Source of the DNA: Mytilisepta virgata
Taxonomy: Eukaryota > Mollusca > Bivalvia > Mytilida > Mytilidae
Length of the DNA stretch: 64,000 nucleotides
NCBI GenBank assembly: GCA_028015205.1
Contig: CM051510.1
Coordinates: 28,644,580 to 28,708,579, forward strand
Direction of reading: 5' to 3'
Shown here in pieces: positions 11,801 to 20,800 of the stretch. Under the pieces are notes generated by a model, which did not search any database, was not told the DNA's origin, and saw nothing but the letters and a program-made list of their open reading frames with translations. A program made the position numbers and the translations under genes. Within the stretch, counting starts at the first letter, position 1; every line of letters begins with the position of its first letter.

Positions 11801-14800
11801 AAGACGTATTGTAATAATACATTCTCAGTATTAATAATCAATTTTTGTTTCTCTTCCATTCAGTCTTACCAGTTGATTGGTCGTCATGGTCACCTTGCAG
11901 TGTCACGTGTGGAACTGGAACGCAGTCAAGGTCTCGTTACTGTAGAAACAACGAGATCGAGGTTGAAGAATGTCTGCCGGATCATTCTCAGGTTGTCCAG
12001 AATAGACTATGCTACCGTGATAAATGTAAAGGTACATAAAACTAAATCAGTATAAATATTTGTGTCGCCAACAGTCGTTTTGTTGAAGGTAAAAAGACGG
12101 ATATTAGGTTAGTTTACACGAGAAACTCGTGGTGTAATGGAACAAAATACGAAAATAAGGCTATGTTTGATTACAAAGAATCCGGAACCCATTCGTTTTT
12201 TTACACGCAACCAAAACCGGATTCTCTCAGATTTAAGAAACCGTGAAACCTGCCCGGCAGCAAGATTTAATGTTTTGAAAATCGGATTACGAAACCAAAA
12301 CTGGTTCTATTGAAATCAAACACGACCTAAGTGAAAAACATTTTTATTGCTGTCAGTTCTTTAATAAAAAACAAAATGGATGACAGGAAAGTCAATAATG
12401 AAATACCAACCAATAAACGCAACCCGATAGACAGAACACTGGACAACAAATAACATGAAGCACAAAACACTACTATAAACTCAACAGAGAGTCAGAGTAG
12501 TCTACTTGGTACACACACTGAACTGAACAGTGGTTGGGTTAAGCAGCTTTAATGGGTACACAAACATCCACCTTAACTATCCTGATACCTGGTGTATAAA
12601 ACATACTATAGAAACTTCATATTCAAGCACATATTCATGAATGCCTTTCATAATAAAATGTATCACAAAATACCCAAATAAATGTGATGCACTGTATGGC
12701 CATTTCGTTGACTGACAACTCATCAGCAGTGCTCAAGATTAAAATGTTGGAAAGGTGGTTAAAGATATAATGATGAATTAATAAGCACAACCATACGGTT
12801 TTATTTTCATTCGTTTAATTCACATTTTTGCGAATTATTTCAGTACCTTTAAGTAATCACTTTTATTGAAATTAGGATTCTTTAGTGTATTGGCAGTCAT
12901 AGATTCATTTGAAGTGATAAAATTTTACTAACTGATATAAAGACAAAAAAACACTTGTCTGTCTTATTAATTAATATTCCTTTCTTTGTCTTAACATAGT
13001 CGATTGTATACAACCTTGTCAGAATGGGGGAAATTGCTCAACTAACGGAACTTGCGAGTGCCTTCCTGGTTTTAAAGGTCCTCATTGTGAAATTGGTAAG
13101 TACTTTTTTTAGATTTCTAAGTGGACTCTGATTGGTTTTTTTTTAATTATTTATGTTTTGATAAGATTTTCTATTGACCCTAATGGTATTATTTAAAGGT
13201 TAATGCATGTTTTCCACAATTTAATACTAAAAGTCAAATTTTCTGAAGATTTTATTTGCATCAAATTGAAAAATTATTATATTTCGACTACATATCATAT
13301 TCTGTTTATTCTTATCAAAAGTACGAATACCTTTATTGACATTTAAGTTTTTATTTTTAAGCTGTCTGTGAGAAGGCCTGTGAAAATGGCGGGAAATGTT
13401 TGTCACCAGGGATATGTTTTTGTCCGTCTGGATACTATGGACAATTTTGTCAATATGGTAAGCGATATATAATGCATAGTATAATAGTTTATGTTCGGTA
13501 CTTTAAAAAAAGAATGTTATACGGATTCTTGATAAAACTTAGTTTCGCATTAGTCGACGCAAAAAGTTGACTTGATCTTTGTGTAAGTTGTGAGATTTCA
13601 GTTTATTATTGAATAATTCAATATTGGATATAACGTATTATTTTATTGGTCAAATGTTTTCGTCTATCAAACCATAGACTAAATTTTCTTTTCAACTATG
13701 AGGTCATTAAAGGGAATCCCGACGTTTTAGACATCAAATAAACCGTTGGAATTGAATTATAAAGATTGACAATAATTTTGTTTTCAGTCTATTCGAAATA
13801 ACCCCAATGCACATGCTGCACACTTTCAAATGACAGGCTACGCGGGTTATTTAGTGTGCACCACGTGATTGAGGTTATTTCTTCGTACACCAAAAAAAAA
13901 TGAAGTTAATCCTTAAAAAATATACAGTGATATTCAAGAAAAAGACTTTGTGTTCTTGAATCTGTATTAAACTACCAAAGTCAGTCGAAGGTATTTACCA
14001 TCACCTAGACCGAATTTTGTCATGATACAATTTAGTGTTTGTTCAAATTTTGAGTGAAGGAAATTGGACCATGAATTACCATTTGATTTGTCAAAATGTC
14101 CCAGATGTATGAAGGGCCGTTCGGTTCATAATTCATTTTGTTACACGTACGCTAGAGGTGCATGTAACAGGTCGTTCACGTACACAAGAGGCACACATAA
14201 CAGTTTGTTTACGTACCCGAGAGGTACACGTAATACTTTGTTCGCGTTCGTAGAGGTGCGCGTAACAGTTTGTTCACGTACCCTAGAGTTACACGTAACT
14301 GTTTAAGCCGACGAGTTTATTGTGCATAGGGTATAAATGTTATTCCGCATACGTGAACAAACAGTTACGTGTATCTCTAGGGTACGTGAACAAACTGTTA
14401 CGTGTACCTCTAGGGTATGTGAACGACCTGTTATGCGTACCTCTACCGTACGTGTAACAAAATGAATTATGACCCGAACGGCCCTTCATACAGATGTTCC
14501 ATACAGCGTAATGGTCAAGACCTCGGTAATTATCGGCAAATTTCTGAACCGCGATTTACCATTTTTTATGGCCGCTGCACATAAACAACGAGCTTTGGTT
14601 CAACTTTTGATAGTTTGTAAAAAAGAAATATAATTTAGGCCACATCAGATTGATCTTCAGTTCTTTTGATTTCGCCCCTCCGATTTTTGGAATATATAAA
14701 TTTTAAGAACGTCAATTTTTTGCCTCTTCATTTTGTAAAAATGCTGAAAATTCCCCGAAATTCTTAATTTTTCAAGAAAATTTAATCTTCGCCTGAAAAA

Positions 14801-17800
14801 AAAAACTACTTATCAAGAAAAAAATTAAAATTAAAATTTTGCTCGCTCGCACAGATTTTTGCCATCTGAAAATCCGAAGAACTAAATATCAGTTTGGTGT
14901 GGCCTTACGGTCATGACCGATTATTGTCTAGATATATTTATCTTGTTACTGAGTCGACATTCTGTTAGCCTGAACAGGAAAAAAAGAATGATTATATCTA
15001 GCGGTAATTGTGTCACTTTAAACCCACAAAAAAACTAAGTCAAGGGCAACTCATCGGAAACGCTGGGGTATAAAAATCAAGAAACAATAAATGCCAATTA
15101 CACACGATATTTGACAAAGAGGACATATTAAAATACAGACGAGATAACCAGTATAAATACAGAGCGTATTTATTTAAACACCTTAAAGACCAATGCAATA
15201 TTGAAATCCATTTGTTTGATGTGGATATTGGTTTCTTTTAGCTATATGTGATCCTCCTTGTTTAAATGGAGGAAAATGTGTAAAACCTGGAATATGTAGC
15301 TGTCCCATTGGCTTTTCACAACCATTCTGTACACGTAAGTATTCATCAAATGACAAAAAAATGGAATAAAAAGAAAAGGTCAACAATTACATATCAGACA
15401 AAACCCCGGACAAAAAAATATAAAAGAGCACGAAACACGAACAAAAAGACAACGGAGAGTCGGGATAGTCTGACTTGGTACAGACACTGAACAGTGGCGG
15501 GGTTAAACAGGAACACAACAGAGAGCCAGAATAGTCTGACTTGGTACAGACACTGAACAGTGGTGGGGTTAAACAGGAACACAACAGAGAGTCAGAATAG
15601 TCTGACTTGGTACAGACACTGAACAATGGTGGGGTTAAACAAGAACACAACAGAGAGTCAGAATAGTCTGACTTGGTACAGACACTGAACAGCGGTGGGG
15701 TTAAACAGGAACACAACAGAGAGTCAGAATAGTCTGACTTGGTACAGACACTGAACAGTGGTGGGGATAAACAGGTTTTATGGGTACCCTAACTTCCACC
15801 TTATATATGCTGACACTTGGATATATAAAACATATTATAAAAGCCAATACAGTGTGATTACCAACAAGGTTGGTCTGTATACATGATTTAGATACCAGGG
15901 TCTTAATTTATCAAGTTATAACTACGCTTTAATGTACATCTCAAATCACTGAAGATATCTAGAAATGTTTTTTACTAATGTCTATAATTCAATACTTAAA
16001 CGGCCTTCATAGACATTCTTGGGGCTGTAGGATATATGGCTCTAACCTAACCCAAACCTGTTGAAACTAGGTATGCTGTCACGATATCCATTTCCTAATA
16101 CTTAAACCTTCTTGCAATTCGTAAATAAAGTCTTTTACAAGTGTCGACAAGACCAGGAACAGTTCGAAATAAGTTTTAATGTACAAAATGTAGTACTTTT
16201 TGAGTAAGAAATTGACACACATAAGTATGTATATGCCAGCTGGTAGTTTTGGCTTACAATTTCTAGTTATGTCTTAGTTGGGTCTAAAACATTTCTGACT
16301 ACTTGTTAGCCTCATAAAAGTATGACCCCGAGCACTGTTACCGAAAGAAAGATATTTTATGTCATATTTTATTCACATAGAGTGTATCTCATTATGTGTG
16401 AAAGCCTTTAAAAAAAAAAAAAATCCCCCGTATTTAAGGGGTATGCCATTATGTTTTAGCAATAATGGTGTATTTATTCTTGAGATAACTTCTCATATGT
16501 TTATAGAATAAAAAATGGAAACTGAGACTGTGTCAAACAACCCGACCAAACATCAGAAAACAGCCAAAGGCTATACCAATGGGTCTTCAACACAGCGAGA
16601 AAATCCTGCACTTTAACTGGCCTTTAAACAATAATGCATACTAGTTCAGCGAAACGGACGCCACACTAAACTCCGAAACATACAAATGAATCAAAAAACA
16701 CGCAAGACTAATAAAGGCTAGAGGTTCCTGATTTGGGACAGGGTTAAACATGTTTTGTGAGATCTCAACCCTCCCCCCTATACCTCTAGTCAATGTGGAA
16801 TAAACAAACACACAGCGATACGCACAGTAAAACTCAGTTCAAAAGAAGTCCGAGTCCGATGTTAGAAAAGGTAACGGAAGAAACTAAGCAAAATGACAAT
16901 GATCAATATATATTAACAAAGGACTACAACATGTACAAGCAGTGATAATCTATTTTCCTCATTTCGGCCTGTTTGTTTAGCTAAAACTGTTTTTATTTAC
17001 ATGCATTTAGAGTTCCAAGAATACACACACATATAAAGTCTTTCATGTTATACTGTCAATCAGAAACTATATCGAAGAGTTTAATTTTTAAATAATGAAT
17101 TATTCATTCGGACACATTCGGGTAACCCTTATCAAAAACGGTCTCAAATGAAATAAACTGGAATCTTTACAAGAACGTGTCTAGGATGATTGAAGTGCTG
17201 AATATTTTAAGATTAAATCTATAAAACATATACTTTATAGAACGGGTTTTTTTCTGAGGACTAAGTATCTTTGTTTTAAATAATTTAATGAATTCTTTTA
17301 TAGCATCATGTGACGTGACTTGTCATAATGGAGGGAAATGTGTACGTCATAACACTTGTAAATGCAAACGAGGCTTCACAGGAAATGATTGCTCACAACG
17401 TAAGTACAATTGCTCAGTATAACAGTTAATTTTGATTTAGAGTATATATACATTTGTCTTAAATGCCTAATTAAACAAAACTACCCACTGAACTTGAAAT
17501 TTCGAAATAATTCTCTTTTTTTAAAACAGAACATTTACTGGTATGCCTGTATACTTATCGCCGTTTCAGTGATATGAATGCAAGGTCAAACTATAAAACA
17601 AAATAACAAGTTTTATTTTGGAATTAAAAGCTGCAGAAACTGATTTAAAACATTCCATTCTTTGTAGATAAAATAAGATTCAAGGATTTATGCAGATTAC
17701 ACAAACGTTTATTAACACGAAGCAATCTTATATGATTATTTCAAACCACACTTATAGTTCAGAAAACAAGATATCTAATCCCACTTGCTATTTATTAGAA

Positions 17801-20800
17801 TTAGATCATGTATTATACCAATTCAATGCAAAAGATGCGGATATTTTGTCGAATTACAACTTAACAGTTGTGCTCAAGTTGAAATGTTAGTCTGAACAAT
17901 AAGCCAAAATGTTGAGGAGATAACTCATATAATGGCCTCAAGATATAGAAAAAACCATCTTAACAAAATAACAATCCAAAGATACTAATATTAGATATAG
18001 TAAATTTTTACTATGCTGTATACGACGCATTTCAATGAGATACCTCTCATCAGCAGCATTAAAACCGAAACATTTGGAAGACCAAAAACCAAACTTATAT
18101 TAAACAAGAAGTACTCAACCAAAAATACCGAAATAGGAAGCCAAATTTCAGCTAAGGAGATCTATTATGTGCAATGCAAGGAATGAACCCTTAGTATTTC
18201 TATTATTTTTGAATTTTGCTGAATACTGGTAATTTCTGTAACAAATCAATGAATAATCATGTCAGACAAAATAGATGAGTACGAGTGTACAAAAAGTTTA
18301 AAATTATTACTGTATTTTAGTATCAATTTCAGGCTTTTATAAAATTAAAAATACTTGCAACTGACCGGGTGATGCTCTCGGGGACTTTGAGTCCAGTATA
18401 GGCCCTCATTGTATATAACTAGCATACTAAAATAAAATGCGTTAAGATGTCAACGTACGTGTTTGGTCGACCGTGGCTTTCGAACAATAGCGTAACGTCA
18501 TAGTAGGCTGTGCTCGGTAAAAATCCTGTTCGTCAACGGGAACGAATATTGTGACTGTTTTTGTTTTGACCTTAGTTGAAATAACAAAAAGCGAAATACA
18601 GTCAAACCTGATATAAAGAGCACCTCTATGTAGTGAATCACTGTCTATAAAGGGCACAGTGAAAAAGTCCCGTTCATGAACAAAGCATATAAACCTCTAT
18701 ATAGTGGGCATCTGTTCATAAGGAGCATTTTTGTCTGGGATGCTCTTTATAGACAAATTTTAAAAAATTGTGAACATAAGGAATGAATAGAAACAAAAAG
18801 TGCTTGAGATGAATATGTGCGAATTAGATTTAAAATGAAAAGGGTTGCATTTAATCTTAAGATCTTTGGTTTTGTTTATAGCTGTATGCAGACGAGGGTG
18901 TCAAAACGGAGGAAAATGTGTTTCAAGAAACAAATGTTCCTGTCCTCAGGGTTTCCGCGGGAGACGATGTCAAAAAGGTAAGATTCAAAGGCGTTTCATT
19001 TACACCCGTACAAAATTGAACTAAGATTCCTTCAAAATGTCAATGCAAATGTTTTTACAAAACGTAGATAAGCAAAGTGTTACCGGCCAAAAAAATATAT
19101 ATAATTCAGAAACAATGGAAAGACTACTAGAAATGTTTTGCACAAAGAAATCAATATACGAAGTCTTATATGTGAGTAAAAATAAGTATTTTTTTTTCAG
19201 CCATTTGTAGACCTAAGTGTAAACATGGGACGTGTATCTTGCCGGGCGTTTGTAAATGTAAACGAAGATACTATGGTCCACAGTGCGAAGAATGTAAGTT
19301 GTGTAAAATAATTGATAAGCGTATTGTTAAGCTACATTGGGTGCACTTTTGAAAAAAAAGAATGTGTCGTCAATATCTAAGGATGCTCGCTGGTTATGTT
19401 TTGGTCTTTTTGTCAGATGTTCGGAATCCTCGGGTTTTATCCATTTTTTAACCATGAAATGTTTTGCCCATGAACCCCCACTTTTTCTTTTATAATTCAA
19501 TCATATATACATTAAAATGGTATTTGACAAAATTTTAAGAAATCCTTTATATATTTTCATATATCTTTGAGAGACTGAAATTGTCAATGCAAAGACAATG
19601 AAAAACCCAGAGAAAACCCATTTCCTGCAAATTTTCAAGGCCTTATAGGTCTAAAATGAGCACATGAACCTATATTTTTTTCTTGCTTATTTGTTTACTA
19701 TTCATATGTTCTCTCAAACTAAAACACCTATTTCAAATCCTATTTATTTCCTATTAGACCAGCGATCATCCTTAACTACCGAAAAAAGGAAATCTAAAAC
19801 AACAATACAAAACTTGTAAAGTTTCCAAAAAAACCTTTGGATGAACAAGAAAATTGTTTCGTCGAATTAAAAGGCCGAAATGCTGAAAACCGAAACAAAA
19901 ACCGAAAATGTTGAGTAGCTGATAAAATGTACAAGAGTAAGGCTAGACCGAGATCTGTAAGGGTGGGAATATACTCCTTGGTACCATAATGTAGAATTTT
20001 ATAAAATAAAGCAAAAAGTGTCGTCAGTAAACGTTTATGTGATATGGAAACTGAAATAACAGTTCCTTAAAGACATGTAATGAAACTGTCAAACGACAAG
20101 ATTAAGAGAATTTTTAAGTTTAAAAATCACTTCTCTTAAGTTTTCAAATGCATTGCATTCGTTATTTGATCAAGAATTGTACTTCTCGTATGATGGTGCG
20201 TTGTTATCTATTTCTGGAGCGATGAATTATTTGTCATAACTAATTCCCCATCATATGATATGAACAAGTGTTACGAGAAATATTTTTATTTGATTGGCCT
20301 TGATCCAAACGTCGCTGTTTTCTGATTGGTTGAAATAAGAAATTAAAACATTTGACGTCACAGAAAACTGAACGTTAAGATTTCCCGCGGGTCGGACACC
20401 GAATCACAAACAAACAAATATTTCTTAAGAATCATAAGAGAAATAGGCTTAACAACTCGTAAAAAATAGATATTGCTTGATATTAATTCTCGTTATTTAA
20501 TTTGGACTTAATAATTAACTCGCCAAAGGCTCAATTATTATTATATCCAAATTAAACAACTCGATTTGATATCAAGTGATATCTTATTCTCAATCTTTGT
20601 GAAACCTATACTTCTGACTCAACAGTCCATTAATAAAAAAAAATATACACATCTAAGTCAGAGGTCAAATACCAGTGTCATCATTGCTTGCACATTGCTG
20701 TAACTGAAGATACATTAGGTTACAAATTTGCAGTTGAAATTTCCGAGAGTTCTGAAGCTTGAATTTTCAATATATCGTGTTTTTTTTCTGTCTGTTTGTC

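Noticed and set aside
15387..15716. Minus-strand protein with a 22-residue repeat ([20 protein letters not shown])
   Set aside because: The minisatellite period is 66, a multiple of 3, so an open frame is expected by chance. The unit 2 site carries only two units, and the same unit lies in a dispersed repeat.
15455..15772. CRISPR-like array
   Set aside because: The units are contiguous 66-bp tandem copies with no unique spacers, and the DNA is clearly eukaryotic.
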